Below are positions 1 to 7,908 of a stretch of DNA of 64,000 nt, piece after piece; the first letter of the stretch is position 1, and every line of letters begins with the position of its first letter. This stretch comes from Paenibacillus andongensis (GTDB taxonomy: Bacteria > Bacillota > Bacilli > Paenibacillales > NBRC-103111), in NCBI RefSeq assembly GCF_025369935.1, contig NZ_CP104467.1:1867001-1931000 (forward strand). Reading direction: 5' to 3'. The position numbers and the translations under genes were made by a program. The notes below the pieces were generated by a model, which saw only the letters and a program-made list of their open reading frames with translations, did not search any database and had not been told where the DNA came from.

Positions 1-27
1 CTGTCTTTGTTTGATAATGATCTGCTT

Positions 28-57
28 CCTTGGCCATCAATGGTCAAGGTTTTTTTG
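28..57 (+). terminator. Rho-independent terminator upstream of the nickel/cobalt permease
   Basis: The arms CCTTGGCCAT and ATGGTCAAGG pair with one wobble and are followed by a run of seven T. It ends a transcript entering from the left of the window, or could be an attenuator for the permease whose start lies 36 bases downstream; the upstream part of any leader is outside the window. Confidence 0.75.
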
Positions 58-92
58 TTTGGAATTAAAAACAAAACAAGGAGGAATGAACG

Positions 93-812
93 ATGGGTAG
101 CGAGTATCTGGTTATTATTTTTTCGTCATTATTACTGGGATTTAGGCACGGGGTTGATTGGGATCATATTGCAGCCATTACGGATTTGGTTGGGGTAGAA
201 ACAAAAGCTAGAAAGGGCATGCTGCTTGCAACTATGTATTCTCTTGGTCATGGTTTGGTTATCCTTGTTCTTGGTTTGAGTGCAATTGTCTTAGGCAAAA
301 ATATTCCTAGTTGGCTTGATTCGACAATGGAACTCCTAGTAGCATCAACGCTTATTTTACTTAGTATCTGGATGTTTATCACTTTGATTCGCCAGTGGAA
401 TGGATTTGAATTGCGAAGCAAATGGAGTGTTGCGCTTGAGGGGATTCGTCAATTAAAGTACGTTGTTGCTGCGAAAGTATTGAAAAAAGAAGTCGTTCAA
501 GTTTCTTCAACGAAAAAAACAATCGGACATGCTGGTGCGTTTTTAGTTGGAATCATACATGGATTCGGCGCTGAGACACCTACGCAAATCTTACTGCTTA
601 GTACGGCTGCTGGAATGAGTACAATGATTTTAGGAGGATCTGTCGTTTTTTCCTTTGTGTTCGGTTTGATTTTATCTACTTCTCTGATTGCTTTATTAGC
701 AGTCATAGGTTTTCTAAAAGCTCGATTGCGACTTTCTGTGTATCGAGTAGTTGGTTGTCTAACTGCTGCGTATAGCTTTGTATTGGGTGTAATGATTTTT
801 ATGCGTATATAG
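93..812 (+). CDS. NiCoT-family nickel/cobalt permease
   Basis: Integral membrane protein of 239 residues, probably a transporter of Ni2+ or Co2+. The signature of the NiCoT (HoxN/NixA) family is visible: RHGVDWDHIAAI in the first helix (residues 18-29), a second motif SLGHGLVILVLG around residues 51-62, and HGFGAETPTQI around residues 156-166. About six hydrophobic segments can be counted, separated by a charged loop (about residues 95-145). AAGGAGG lies eight bases before the ATG. It is shorter than classical NiCoT proteins (about 330-350 residues), as are several Bacillota homologs. Metal specificity cannot be read from the sequence. A cobalt role would fit the cobalamin riboswitch 5 kb away, but that is only context. 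Confidence 0.8.
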   Translation: MGSEYLVIIFSSLLLGFRHGVDWDHIAAITDLVGVETKARKGMLLATMYSLGHGLVILVLGLSAIVLGKNIPSWLDSTMELLVASTLILLSIWMFITLIRQWNGFELRSKWSVALEGIRQLKYVVAAKVLKKEVVQVSSTKKTIGHAGAFLVGIIHGFGAETPTQILLLSTAAGMSTMILGGSVVFSFVFGLILSTSLIALLAVIGFLKARLRLSVYRVVGCLTAAYSFVLGVMIFMRI

Positions 813-817
813 ATTTT

Positions 818-852
818 GAGGCCATAGCATTCAATGCTATGGCCTCTTTATT
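818..852 (+). terminator. Terminator after the permease
   Basis: A 13-bp perfect stem (GAGGCCATAGCAT / ATGCTATGGCCTC, loop TCA) starts six bases after the stop codon and is followed by TTTATTATT. Confidence 0.85.
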
Positions 853-853
853 A

Positions 854-1045
854 TTATCGTATGTAATTGTCCAGAGCTTTTTGTAAATCAAATAACACTC
901 GGCTTCGATGTTCATCCTGAACAGATGATACAACGCAATGTTCCAGGGTTATGTAAAGGTGGATAAATCCAAAGTTATGCTAGCCTATGGATGCCAAAAC
1001 TTTAGAATCAATTTCGTGCCGGACATTAACATGTGATAGAATGTG
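854..1045 (-). pseudogene. Possible decayed gene remnant, minus strand
   Basis: Read on the minus strand, this stretch gives about 61 protein-like codons ending in LFDLQKALDNYIR and a stop at 854-856. The frame is broken by TAG at 980-982 and closed upstream by TAG at 1046-1048. There is no start codon with a ribosome binding site. The rest of the 850-1185 gap is AT-rich and holds nothing else I can support. I do not recognise the family; this could be chance. Confidence 0.2.
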
Positions 1046-1185
1046 CTAGTATCGAGTTCTCGTTTGAGATAAATAATTGAAATTTTGCAACTTCCAGATT
1101 CCAGAAAACCTTAAGGAAAAAAATATAGGTTTTTACCCCAATTTGGAAATAATAAAGAAAAATTTGGGGATAGTAACCTATTTTT

Positions 1186-1214
1186 TTTACAAAAGCCCTA
1201 CACTACATTACAAT
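1186..1214 (+). promoter_or_regulatory. Sigma-A promoter of rph
   Basis: TTTACA (1186-1191), a 17-base spacer and TACAAT (1209-1214), about 50 bases before the rph start. No other strong promoter is visible in the long gap before rph. Confidence 0.75.
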
Positions 1215-1265
1215 GGGGCGTAGGAACAAGCTTCTGATGGAAGCAACAGGAGGAGAACAACATTT

Positions 1266-2024
1266 ATGAGAATTGGCGGTAGAACGAATCAAGAACTGCG
1301 ACCTATGAAAATTACCCCTCATTATATAAAACACGCGGAAGGCTCGGTGCTTATTGAGGTCGGGGATACCAAAGTGATTTGTACAGCGACGGTTGAAGAA
1401 CGCGTTCCACCTTTTATGAAAGGTCAAGGGAAAGGGTGGGTTACAGCCGAATATTCGATGCTGCCTCGAGCTACGCAGGTTAGAAATCAGCGTGAAGCTG
1501 CCAAAGGTAAGCTTGGTGGACGTACGATGGAGATTCAGCGTCTTATTGGCCGTGCGCTTCGTTCTGTGGTGAATTTGGAAGCCTTAGGCGAAAGATCCAT
1601 CACACTCGATTGCGATGTTATTCAAGCGGATGGCGGTACGCGTACTACGTCAATTACCGGTGCTTTTGTTGCCATGGCATTTGCCATCGACAAGCTTTCG
1701 ACAGACAAGAAATTAGCCAAATTCCCGATTAACGACTTTCTGGCTTCTGTGAGTGTTGGTGTTATCGGCCAAACACCGCGGCTGGATCTGAATTATGAAG
1801 AAGATTCACATGCCAAAGTTGATATGAACGTCGTGATGACGGGGCAGGGTCAATTCGTAGAAATCCAAGGAACTGGCGAGGATGCTCCTTTTTCCCGTAA
1901 AGAACTGGATGAATTGCTCGCTCTCGCTGAAACTGGCATCCATACGATGATTGAAGAGCAATCTAACGTTTTAGGCCCGATCGCTGATCGCATTCGAGGT
2001 GTACACCATGCAGCTACAAAGTAA
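1266..2024 (+). CDS. rph: Ribonuclease PH
   Basis: Phosphate-dependent 3'-5' exoribonuclease that trims tRNA 3' ends, a hexameric cytoplasmic enzyme. The 252-residue product has the family length (about 245) and typical blocks: an N-terminal [11 protein letters not shown], the EYSMLPRAT substrate-binding region (about residues 60-68), the LIGRALR motif, [12 protein letters not shown] (about residues 118-129) and EIQGTGE near the C-terminus. The ATG follows AGGAGGA by ten bases. Its last 17 bases overlap the next gene, so the two are probably translated in a coupled way. Bacillus subtilis has the same rph-ysnA pair. Confidence 0.96.
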   Translation: MRIGGRTNQELRPMKITPHYIKHAEGSVLIEVGDTKVICTATVEERVPPFMKGQGKGWVTAEYSMLPRATQVRNQREAAKGKLGGRTMEIQRLIGRALRSVVNLEALGERSITLDCDVIQADGGTRTTSITGAFVAMAFAIDKLSTDKKLAKFPINDFLASVSVGVIGQTPRLDLNYEEDSHAKVDMNVVMTGQGQFVEIQGTGEDAPFSRKELDELLALAETGIHTMIEEQSNVLGPIADRIRGVHHAATK

Positions 2025-2655
2025 TTTTGTCGTCATTGCAACGCGTAACGAGGGCAAAGTCAAAGAGTTTGAGAAGCTTTTTGGAGCAAAAGGATACAAA
2101 GTTCGCTGTTTAACGGACTATACAGATCTTCCGGAAATCGTGGAGAGCGGAACGACGTTTGCAGAAAATGCACGGATCAAAGCGCAGATCATTTCGGCAC
2201 ATCTCCATGTGCCGGTTCTTGCCGATGATTCCGGTTTGTGTGTAGCCGCTTTGAACGGTGAACCGGGCGTTTATTCAGCCAGGTACGCTGGAGAGAATGC
2301 TACGGATGCAGACAATAATGCTAAGCTGCTGCAAGCATTAAGCGAGGTAGATCCTGTAGACGGATTGCCTGCTGATGGAGAGCACCCAAAGCTTCTTAGC
2401 GAAGCTTCCTTTGTTTGCGCGCTTACGCTTATCGATCCAGTAGCGAATGAGGTGATTGAAGCGGAGGACTCTTGCCGTGGTTTCATCATTGGGGAAGAAC
2501 GTGGCGAGAGCGGCTTCGGCTATGATCCTTTATTTTATATCCCTGCTCTTGGGAGAACGATGGCAGAACTATCCGTGGAAGAGAAGAATGAAATGAGCCA
2601 TCGAGCCAAAGCTTTACGTATGTTTTTGGATCGACTTCCTGATCAGAACGGCTAA
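2008..2655 (+). CDS. XTP/dITP (non-canonical purine NTP) pyrophosphatase
   Basis: House-cleaning enzyme (RdgB/HAM1/YsnA family) that hydrolyses ITP, dITP and XTP to monophosphates, preventing their incorporation into nucleic acids. Family motifs are clear: [14 protein letters not shown] at the N-terminus, [10 protein letters not shown], then LADDSGL and GVYSARYAG, and GFGYDPLF towards the C-terminus. The ATG at 2008 is preferred over the upstream in-frame GTG (1999), because GAGG at 1996-1999 is then correctly spaced. The gene overlaps the end of rph. A loop of about 20 residues ([17 protein letters not shown]) before the SFVCALTL strand looks longer than in the shortest homologs. Confidence 0.93.
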   Translation: MQLQSNFVVIATRNEGKVKEFEKLFGAKGYKVRCLTDYTDLPEIVESGTTFAENARIKAQIISAHLHVPVLADDSGLCVAALNGEPGVYSARYAGENATDADNNAKLLQALSEVDPVDGLPADGEHPKLLSEASFVCALTLIDPVANEVIEAEDSCRGFIIGEERGESGFGYDPLFYIPALGRTMAELSVEEKNEMSHRAKALRMFLDRLPDQNG

Positions 2656-2664
2656 TATCATAAA

Positions 2665-2706
2665 GAAAACCTGCTTCCACTTTTTATGTGGCCAGCAGGT
2701 TTTTCT
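2665..2706. terminator. Bidirectional terminator between the XTPase gene and asnB
   Basis: GAAAACCTGCT and AGCAGGTTTTTC form the outer stem, with CCAC/GTGG inside. The A-rich 5' side and T-rich 3' side let it serve both convergent genes; it ends only a few bases from the asnB stop at 2710. Confidence 0.8.
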
Positions 2707-2709
2707 TAT

Positions 2710-4554
2710 TTATCGGATGGAAATTTTATAGGAACGCAGCCATGTATCCACCTGTGCCAAATAGGCGAATAGTTGAGGACCTGTCATTAACTGACCAAAC
2801 CATGGAAGGTCGAAATCATTCGTCTCCGAGCTGGCAAGTGCACGGATTTTCTTGACATCAATGAAAGGAAGTAAGGGTGAGCTGGGGTCATCCAGAATTT
2901 CCAACACCCATTTTCTCACAGCTGCCAAATAATTAGGATTGTGTGTCTTTGGATAAGGACTCTTCTTGCGAGTGAGCACATCCTCAGGAAGAACACCTTT
3001 GAGCGCTTTGCGCAAAATGCCTTTCTCCCGATCACCGGATGTTTTGATTTCCCAGGGAATGTTCCAGACATACTCGACAAGACGGTGATCACAGAAAGGG
3101 ACGCGAACTTCAAGTCCGACGGCCATACTCATACGATCCTTTCGATCGAGAAGTGTCGGCATGAACCGGGTAATGTTCAAGTAAGACATTTCCCGCATAC
3201 GGTTTTGCTGCTGTGTTTCCCCAGCTAACCGCGGCACTTCGCTGAGCGCTTGCTGGTATCGATTACTGACATACTCGACGGGTTTGATCCAATCCACAAG
3301 ATCTGGAGCCAGCAGGTCGACGCGATTGTTCAGTTTCAAAGACCAAGGGAACGTACCCGCAGCCAACGCTTCTTCGTTATGGAACCAGGGATATCCGCCG
3401 AATATTTCGTCAGCTGCTTCGCCGGAAATCGCAACCGTCGCTTCTTTTTTGATCTCACGACAAAATAAATAAAGAGACCCATCAACATCAGCCATTCCTG
3501 GTGTATCGCGGGCAAATACGGCAGTTTTCAGAGATTCCACAAGCTCGGGTGTGTCGAATTCAATATAGTGATGCTCAGTTCCTAGATGCTCCGTCATCCG
3601 TTTAATCCAAGGTGCGTCTGAATTTGGCTGAAAGATGTTGGCTTTAAAATGCTTGTCGTTATCTTTGTAATCAACGGAAAAAGTATGCAAAGCGCCTTGC
3701 CCGCTTTCCTTGTAGTGAGCAGAGGCAAGTGCCGTAAGCGCACTAGAGTCAAGACCACCTGATAGAAGGGTACAGATGGGAACATCAGACACAAGTTGGC
3801 GCTGGGATGTATCTCTAAGCAGTTGCTGAACTTGCAATGCCGTAGCAGCGATATCGTCGGAGTGCTGGTGGCTTTCGAGCTTCCAATACGTGCGAATGGA
3901 TAAGCCATTGCGGTCAAAAACAGCGCATTGACCTGGTTTGAGCTCAGACATGTTGCGATAAATCCCATGACCAGGTGTGCGAGCCGGACCTACTGCGAAG
4001 ATTTCAGCCAAGCCTTCCGCACCGACCTCTGCTTGAAAGTCGGGGTGTGCGAGTATGGCTTTTGGCTCTGAGCCGAATAGAAGCACACTATTTTGATGAG
4101 AATAAAAAAGCGGCTTTACACCGAGCCGATCTCTGACCAAATAAAGAGATTGTTCCTGATCATTCCAAGCCGCGAAAGCGAAAATGCCATTAAGTCGATC
4201 TACACAGGCTCTCCCCCATTCAATAAAGGCAACAAGCAGCACCTCTGTATCACAGGTCGTGCGGAAATGATGCCCACGAAGTTCGAGTTCCTTTTTGAGT
4301 TCAGGGGCGTTATAGAGTTCGCCATTATATACGATCGTATACGTGTAGTCTCCTTGTTTCCGTACCATAGGCTGAGCGCCGTTTTCCGGATCCATTACAC
4401 TAAGACGTCGATGGCCGAGGGCACAATGCTGTGAAATCCAAGTACCAGAAGCATCAGGTCCACGCAAATGGAGCGTTTCCGTCATATTTTCTAGAATGGA
4501 CGGGTACCCGGTCAAGTCTTTCCGCCAATCTATCCAACCCGTTATTCCGCACAT
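2710..4554 (-). CDS. asnB: Asparagine synthase (glutamine-hydrolysing)
   Basis: Makes asparagine from aspartate, ATP and glutamine-derived ammonia. The N-terminal class II glutaminase domain starts at the catalytic Cys2 (MCGITGWIDW) and contains LRGPDASG, GHRRLSVMD and YNGELYN. The C-terminal synthetase domain has the PP-loop LSGGLDSSALTAL (about residues 254-266) and the SGEAADEIFGGYP block. The length of 614 residues matches Bacillus AsnO/YisO better than AsnB (632) or AsnH (747), and AsnO is sporulation-associated in B. subtilis, so the paralog assignment is open. GGAAGG sits before the ATG. It is transcribed away from the small gene at 4734. Confidence 0.95.
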   Translation of the reverse strand: MCGITGWIDWRKDLTGYPSILENMTETLHLRGPDASGTWISQHCALGHRRLSVMDPENGAQPMVRKQGDYTYTIVYNGELYNAPELKKELELRGHHFRTTCDTEVLLVAFIEWGRACVDRLNGIFAFAAWNDQEQSLYLVRDRLGVKPLFYSHQNSVLLFGSEPKAILAHPDFQAEVGAEGLAEIFAVGPARTPGHGIYRNMSELKPGQCAVFDRNGLSIRTYWKLESHQHSDDIAATALQVQQLLRDTSQRQLVSDVPICTLLSGGLDSSALTALASAHYKESGQGALHTFSVDYKDNDKHFKANIFQPNSDAPWIKRMTEHLGTEHHYIEFDTPELVESLKTAVFARDTPGMADVDGSLYLFCREIKKEATVAISGEAADEIFGGYPWFHNEEALAAGTFPWSLKLNNRVDLLAPDLVDWIKPVEYVSNRYQQALSEVPRLAGETQQQNRMREMSYLNITRFMPTLLDRKDRMSMAVGLEVRVPFCDHRLVEYVWNIPWEIKTSGDREKGILRKALKGVLPEDVLTRKKSPYPKTHNPNYLAAVRKWVLEILDDPSSPLLPFIDVKKIRALASSETNDFDLPWFGQLMTGPQLFAYLAQVDTWLRSYKISIR

Positions 4555-4664
4555 AGACGTTCCTTCCTTTCCTTATAAAGAGAGCATGATGATAAAAGGT
4601 ATGCAAACTGAAGGCATATAATGTCTGTCCAGGAATGGGATGGACGCAGTCAACCGGACGGATT

Positions 4665-4693
4665 TTGTGTTTTGTAGACAGGCCTGATACAAT
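4665..4693 (+). promoter_or_regulatory. Putative sigma-A promoter for the 4734 gene
   Basis: TTGTGT (4665-4670), 17 bases, TACAAT (4688-4693), 41 bases before the chosen start. It lies in the 180-base divergent gap with asnB; no convincing asnB promoter was found there. Confidence 0.5.
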
Positions 4694-4733
4694 AAATCCA
4701 ATTCTTACTTACTAAATGACAAAGGTGATGACC

Positions 4734-5090
4734 ATGAAAAAGAAACACTCCAAAGCACAAATTGACTATTTGGCCTCAAGAGAACACTTCCTGCAAATCA
4801 GTAACCAAGCCGATAAACGAATTGCGGAATTAAAAGAAGAAGGTAAAGAAGTTGGGCAAGCGGAAATGGAAGAAATTATTGAGCGTGTCGGCTTGCATCG
4901 TGCTTACAATGAACTTACCCAAGCGGAGAATGTCTTGATTAACTGGACACAAACGGCTATCAAAACCGAACCGGAATTTATTCAAAATCGCGCTAATTTT
5001 GAGGGATTATACGAAAAAGTCAAAACAGATGCAGAAGCAAGAGGCGCGATTCTTAATCTTGCCATGCGTTTAAATTTAGAGCTTGCGTGA
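4734..5090 (+). CDS. Conserved-looking hydrophilic protein of unknown function
   Basis: 118 residues, strongly charged and predicted to be mostly helical (KRIAELKEEGKEVGQAEMEEII, then a second helical half rich in Glu, Asn and Lys). No signal peptide or membrane segment. I do not recognise the family with confidence; the helical makeup is loosely like YlbF/YmcA-type proteins but I see no diagnostic motif. Three in-frame ATGs exist (4716, 4728, 4734). The third is chosen because AAAGGTG at 4721-4727 is spaced six bases from it. Confidence 0.7.
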   Translation: MKKKHSKAQIDYLASREHFLQISNQADKRIAELKEEGKEVGQAEMEEIIERVGLHRAYNELTQAENVLINWTQTAIKTEPEFIQNRANFEGLYEKVKTDAEARGAILNLAMRLNLELA

Positions 5091-5136
5091 CATTCTAAAG
5101 GGGTAGTGCCATTCTTTCTTCAGGAGGCGAATGCTC

Positions 5137-5250
5137 ATGGATAGTCATTTCATTAGCAAGCTGCACGACAAGCAGAGGAAAGCCGCGAAGAACTTCAGGA
5201 CTCAAGGTGACGGTCAGCCAGGCAGTAATTTGCCGCACAAGAAGCACTAA
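5137..5250 (+). CDS. Small DUF4023-like protein (37 aa)
   Basis: A short basic peptide, MDSHFISKLHDKQRKAAKNF followed by a Gly/Gln-rich stretch and ending LPHKKH. The pattern (HxFxxKLHxxQxKAxxN...G...LPxKxH) is what I remember of the DUF4023 family of tiny Paenibacillus/Bacillus proteins of unknown function. AGGAGG (5122-5127) is ideally placed nine bases before the ATG. It is followed at once by a terminator, so it is probably expressed together with the gene at 4734. Confidence 0.65.
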   Translation: MDSHFISKLHDKQRKAAKNFRTQGDGQPGSNLPHKKH

Positions 5251-5270
5251 AGTCTAATGGCACCATCAAG

Positions 5271-5306
5271 AGCCTGTAGGGAGATTTCCTTACAGGCTTT
5301 TGCTTT
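5271..5306 (+). terminator. Terminator after the DUF4023-like gene
   Basis: AGCCTGTAGG and CCTTACAGGCT pair with a one-base bulge, followed by TTTTGCTTTT. Confidence 0.7.
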
Positions 5307-5421
5307 TGTGTTCCCTTTGCCTTCGTCCCTTATGGGTATTTTATACAGCATATTTGGTGCGGTATCTCTCCATACTAATCAAGTGATCATTATTTCAACT
5401 CACAGGAGGATGAATCCTATC

Positions 5422-5553
5422 ATGAGCAAAAAGAAAAGTATGGACCAGCGGACACAAAGCACAATCGATCATTCGAAGCAATCTTCTCGCATACAGTCCA
5501 ATCTGGATTCAACAGAACCTGGGCATCATCAGCCGAATCGTCCTTCCGTTTGA
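5422..5553 (+). CDS. Small Ser/Gln-rich hypothetical protein (43 aa)
   Basis: Encodes MSKKKSMDQRTQSTIDHSKQ and ends HHQPNRPSV. Very hydrophilic, no hydrophobic segment, reminiscent in composition of small spore or stress peptides, but I cannot name a family. AGGAGG at 5404-5409 is 12 bases from this ATG; the alternative ATG at 5410 directly abuts it and is unlikely. It lies between two terminators, so it would be a single-gene transcript; no clear promoter was seen in 5307-5403. Confidence 0.5.
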   Translation: MSKKKSMDQRTQSTIDHSKQSSRIQSNLDSTEPGHHQPNRPSV

Positions 5554-5592
5554 ATGAGTGATTTGTATTCGTAAATACAGCTTCCGATGAAG

Positions 5593-5618
5593 TCCCTACC
5601 ATTTGGTGGGGGTTTTTC
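5593..5618 (+). terminator. Terminator after the 43-aa ORF
   Basis: CCCTACC and GGTGGGG pair (one G-T) around ATTT, followed by five T. Its presence supports real transcription of the small ORF. Confidence 0.65.
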
Positions 5619-5619
5619 C

Positions 5620-5649
5620 TTGTATGTAGATAGAGTTATAAGGTATGAT
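5620..5649 (+). promoter_or_regulatory. Putative sigma-A promoter of the B12 riboswitch transcript
   Basis: TTGTAT (5620-5625), 18 bases, TATGAT (5644-5649), about 46 bases before the riboswitch P1 stem. Confidence 0.5.
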
Positions 5650-5694
5650 GATTGAGTTTAAAAGATTTGAATAAGCTCATGCAATTTCATATTC

Positions 5695-5874
5695 GAAATA
5701 GGTGCTTACATCCGCTTTCCAATCGCAGAGTAAGCTTAAAAGGGAAGATCGGTTAGAAGCCGACGCGGTCCCGCCACTGTAACAGAGGAGTCAACGTCTC
5801 TATGCCACTGATCGACTAGATTGGGAAGGCTGACGTTCGATGAAGATCCTGAAGCCAGGAGACCTGCCTATTTC
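5695..5874 (+). promoter_or_regulatory. Cobalamin (adenosylcobalamin) riboswitch
   Basis: All landmarks of the B12 aptamer are present in order: P1 GAAATAGG (5695-5702) closing with CCTATTTC (5867-5874); the conserved core AGAAGCCGACGCGGTCCCGC from about 5755; GCCACTGTAAC; a second GCCACTG arm; GGGAAGGC; and the B12 box GAAGCCAGGAGACCTGCC (5851-5868). There is no clear terminator between it and the gene at 5917, so control by hiding the ribosome binding site is more likely. It implies repression of the downstream gene when cobalamin is plentiful. Confidence 0.95.
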
Positions 5875-5916
5875 AGCAGCACATTATATACCTACGGGAG
5901 ATAGGGAGGTGTTCTT

Positions 5917-6285
5917 ATGAGTACGTGGGATCTATCCACAGTCCAACATCATGTACTTATTTGTAACGGGGGATCTTGCCTGAAACATTCAGGAGATGAA
6001 ACAACACTAGCCATTCGAGATGAAATTTCGAAGCATGGAGCCGAGCATCTTATACATACTACGCGGACTCGATGTAATGGCCGCTGTCAGGATGCAGGTG
6101 TCGTCACCGTTTATCCGCAAGGGATTTGGTACAAGGAAATGACACCAGAGACGGGGAGAAGGCTTGTTAGAGAACATTTACTAGAGGGGAAACCGCTCAA
6201 GGAACATATGACTTATGATTTTGAGGAACGCTTTGTGCCAACCGGAAAAGGGAATACGGGCATAAGTCGCCTACAAAGTAAATAA
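5917..6285 (+). CDS. Thioredoxin-like 2Fe-2S ferredoxin under B12 control (CbiW-like)
   Basis: A 122-residue protein of the thioredoxin-fold [2Fe-2S] ferredoxin type. Two cysteine pairs fit cluster binding: CNGGSC (about residues 16-21) and CNGRC (about residues 52-56) followed by QDAGVVTVYPQGIWY. Similar proteins (CbiW and relatives) lie in anaerobic cobalamin operons of bacilli, where they are thought to supply electrons or metal-cluster chemistry. Here it stands alone: no other cob/cbi gene is adjacent, yet a full cobalamin riboswitch precedes it. GGGAGGTG before the ATG is strong. Its electron partner is unknown. Confidence 0.85.
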   Translation: MSTWDLSTVQHHVLICNGGSCLKHSGDETTLAIRDEISKHGAEHLIHTTRTRCNGRCQDAGVVTVYPQGIWYKEMTPETGRRLVREHLLEGKPLKEHMTYDFEERFVPTGKGNTGISRLQSK

Positions 6286-6301
6286 ATAAGTATTGGCTTA
6301 A

Positions 6302-6353
6302 TAGAGCAGAAGAGGTTGATCATCCAGTAGGATGATAACTTTCTAATGCTCTA
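6302..6353. other. Long imperfect hairpin after the ferredoxin gene
   Basis: TAGAGCA at 6302-6308 pairs with TGCTCTA at 6347-6353, and inner arms ATCATCC / GGATGAT close around AGTA. There is no T-run, so it is not a standard terminator; it may protect the 3' end. The remainder of the gap, 6354-6607, is AT-rich and shows nothing else I can support. Confidence 0.45.
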
Positions 6354-6607
6354 TCTGTTAATAGGGAAGGTTTCGTTGCCTAATTTCTAGCTGCGATAAT
6401 TATATGGACATAGGATTGGATAAATATAGATTTGAAAAATTATCAACGAAGCGTACTTTTTTACATACGATCTTGATGAAAGATTTTTTTTAAAAAAAGC
6501 CGTCATGATAGGCGACTAAGATTGCATGAATAAAGCACTTCTGATTGACACAAAAACTGTTGGAAATACTGTTTCGTTATTGTATTGATATTATATTTTC
6601 AGACAAC

Positions 6608-6633
6608 AAAAAAGATCGCGATTTCTCGCGATC
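6608..6633 (-). terminator. Terminator of the tRNA-Arg gene
   Basis: On the minus strand GATCGCGA / TCGCGATC with a GAAA loop and six T. It lies 18 bases past the tRNA 3' end. Confidence 0.85.
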
Positions 6634-6650
6634 CTTTTGTCTTGCATGAA

Positions 6651-6724
6651 CGTCCCAGGAGGGATTCGAACCCCCGACCGCACGCTTAGAAGGCGTGTGC
6701 TCTATCCAGCTGAGCTACTGAGAC
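6651..6724 (-). tRNA. tRNA-Arg (anticodon TCT)
   Basis: The minus strand folds into a full cloverleaf of 74 nt: acceptor GTCTCAG / CTGGGAC with discriminator G, a D-arm AGCTCAGCTGGATAGAGC, an anticodon arm with loop CTTCTAA (anticodon TCT, reading AGA/AGG), and the T-arm with GGTTCGAATCC. CCA is not encoded and must be added after transcription. It has its own promoter and terminator and is transcribed opposite to its neighbours. Confidence 0.95.
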
Positions 6725-6775
6725 ATAAACCTCTTCTTACCTAGCGGAATGAATCCGTTTAGCGAAGCGAGAGTT

Positions 6776-6805
6776 AATATATCATATCGTTTTATAGGAA
6801 GTCAA
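6776..6805 (-). promoter_or_regulatory. Sigma-A promoter of tRNA-Arg
   Basis: On the minus strand TTGACT (6805-6800), 18 bases, TATATT (6781-6776), about 52 bases upstream of the tRNA 5' end. Confidence 0.7.
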
Positions 6806-6868
6806 CCCTCTATTCATAATTATTTTGCAATCACTCTGACAATCAAGTAAACTGTCTCCAGCGAGACC

Positions 6869-7798
6869 ATGATTTCTGAGGTGATCATCATAACAGACCC
6901 ATCCATCAATAACTTAATTCTTTTTCCGAAAACAGAGCAATATTACGAAGAGGAACTGACTCGGTTTCTAAAAACAGAGCAGTATAGTGATGCGCTTCAA
7001 CTGCTAACTTTTCTACTGCAATTTCCTACAGTAGACCCTCATAAAGCCGAACAATGGGAAGCTCTGCGGAACTGGCTGTATACCATGTATCCGGAATCCA
7101 TGTTCCCCATGACGCCGCCAATGGAAGAGGACCTAGAGGAAGAAACAGATTTATTACGGCAATACATACAAGAAAAGACAGCCGATGATGGGGCCTTTGC
7201 GCTTAAGCTTCTGAATATGCTGAAAGACGGTACGTTGGAGCAGCAAGTCAACGCCCTTGAACAATTGGCGTTCATCGATCAATCTGACGTAAGCCAGCGT
7301 GTAAAAGAGTGGTTGTGTGAGAAGCCGCGGCACCCTCACATTCAGTTCAAAGCTTTGCAGGCGCTTAAACAGATGGGTGAGCGAGGATTTATCGAATTCC
7401 CCAAGAATGGGGAAAAGATCCTGGTCGAGATCGAAGAGACACCGATGTGTCCGGAGGATTTCCCATCACGTATTCGTGATATGATTCGCAGAGTCGGGGA
7501 CATTAGTGAAATTAGCCAACCTGATTTTGTTTATTTTGCCAAACAAACCTGGCAGGAATTTCTAGCCTATGCCTATGGGACTTCGATCTATACTGATCTA
7601 CAGAATGCGGAAGAAGGTGCTGTAGATGTGTGGGCATCTGCCCTGCATGCTATTCTTCAGGAGAAATTGTTTGGTACGGTGAATCGTGAAGAATTACTAG
7701 AAAATTACGGGATTGTCGATTCCATGAAGCTTCAGTGGAAACGAGCTAATCTGGTGCTGCAAGCGTTTGTGAAGCAGTTTAATCCGGATCCATCATAA
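6869..7798 (+). CDS. Unknown helical protein in the ysoA position upstream of tig
   Basis: 309 residues, acidic, without signal peptide or membrane segment. The N-terminal half (YYEEELTRFLKTEQYSDALQ, then HKAEQWEALRNWLYTMYP) looks like TPR or HEAT-type helical repeats. A middle region contains HIQFKALQALKQMGERG. In B. subtilis the TPR-repeat gene ysoA occupies this position just before tig, so it may be its counterpart; I infer that from position and helical character only. The start is uncertain: the ATG at 6869 has no good ribosome binding site, whereas GAGGTG at 6878-6883 is followed by no standard start codon at the right distance. Confidence 0.75.
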   Translation: MISEVIIITDPSINNLILFPKTEQYYEEELTRFLKTEQYSDALQLLTFLLQFPTVDPHKAEQWEALRNWLYTMYPESMFPMTPPMEEDLEEETDLLRQYIQEKTADDGAFALKLLNMLKDGTLEQQVNALEQLAFIDQSDVSQRVKEWLCEKPRHPHIQFKALQALKQMGERGFIEFPKNGEKILVEIEETPMCPEDFPSRIRDMIRRVGDISEISQPDFVYFAKQTWQEFLAYAYGTSIYTDLQNAEEGAVDVWASALHAILQEKLFGTVNREELLENYGIVDSMKLQWKRANLVLQAFVKQFNPDPS

Positions 7799-7814
7799 GG
7801 CAAGAAGTGCTGCC

Positions 7815-7842
7815 TTGAAATGAAAATCTTATATGGTATAAT
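7815..7842 (+). promoter_or_regulatory. Sigma-A promoter of tig
   Basis: TTGAAA (7815-7820), 16 bases, TATAAT (7837-7842). It lies 67 bases before the trigger-factor start. Confidence 0.8.
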
Positions 7843-7908
7843 AGAATGGTTGTAATGAGCGTAACGTGAAAATATGTCATCGTACATTTTTGGAGGGGAA
7901 AGCATAAA

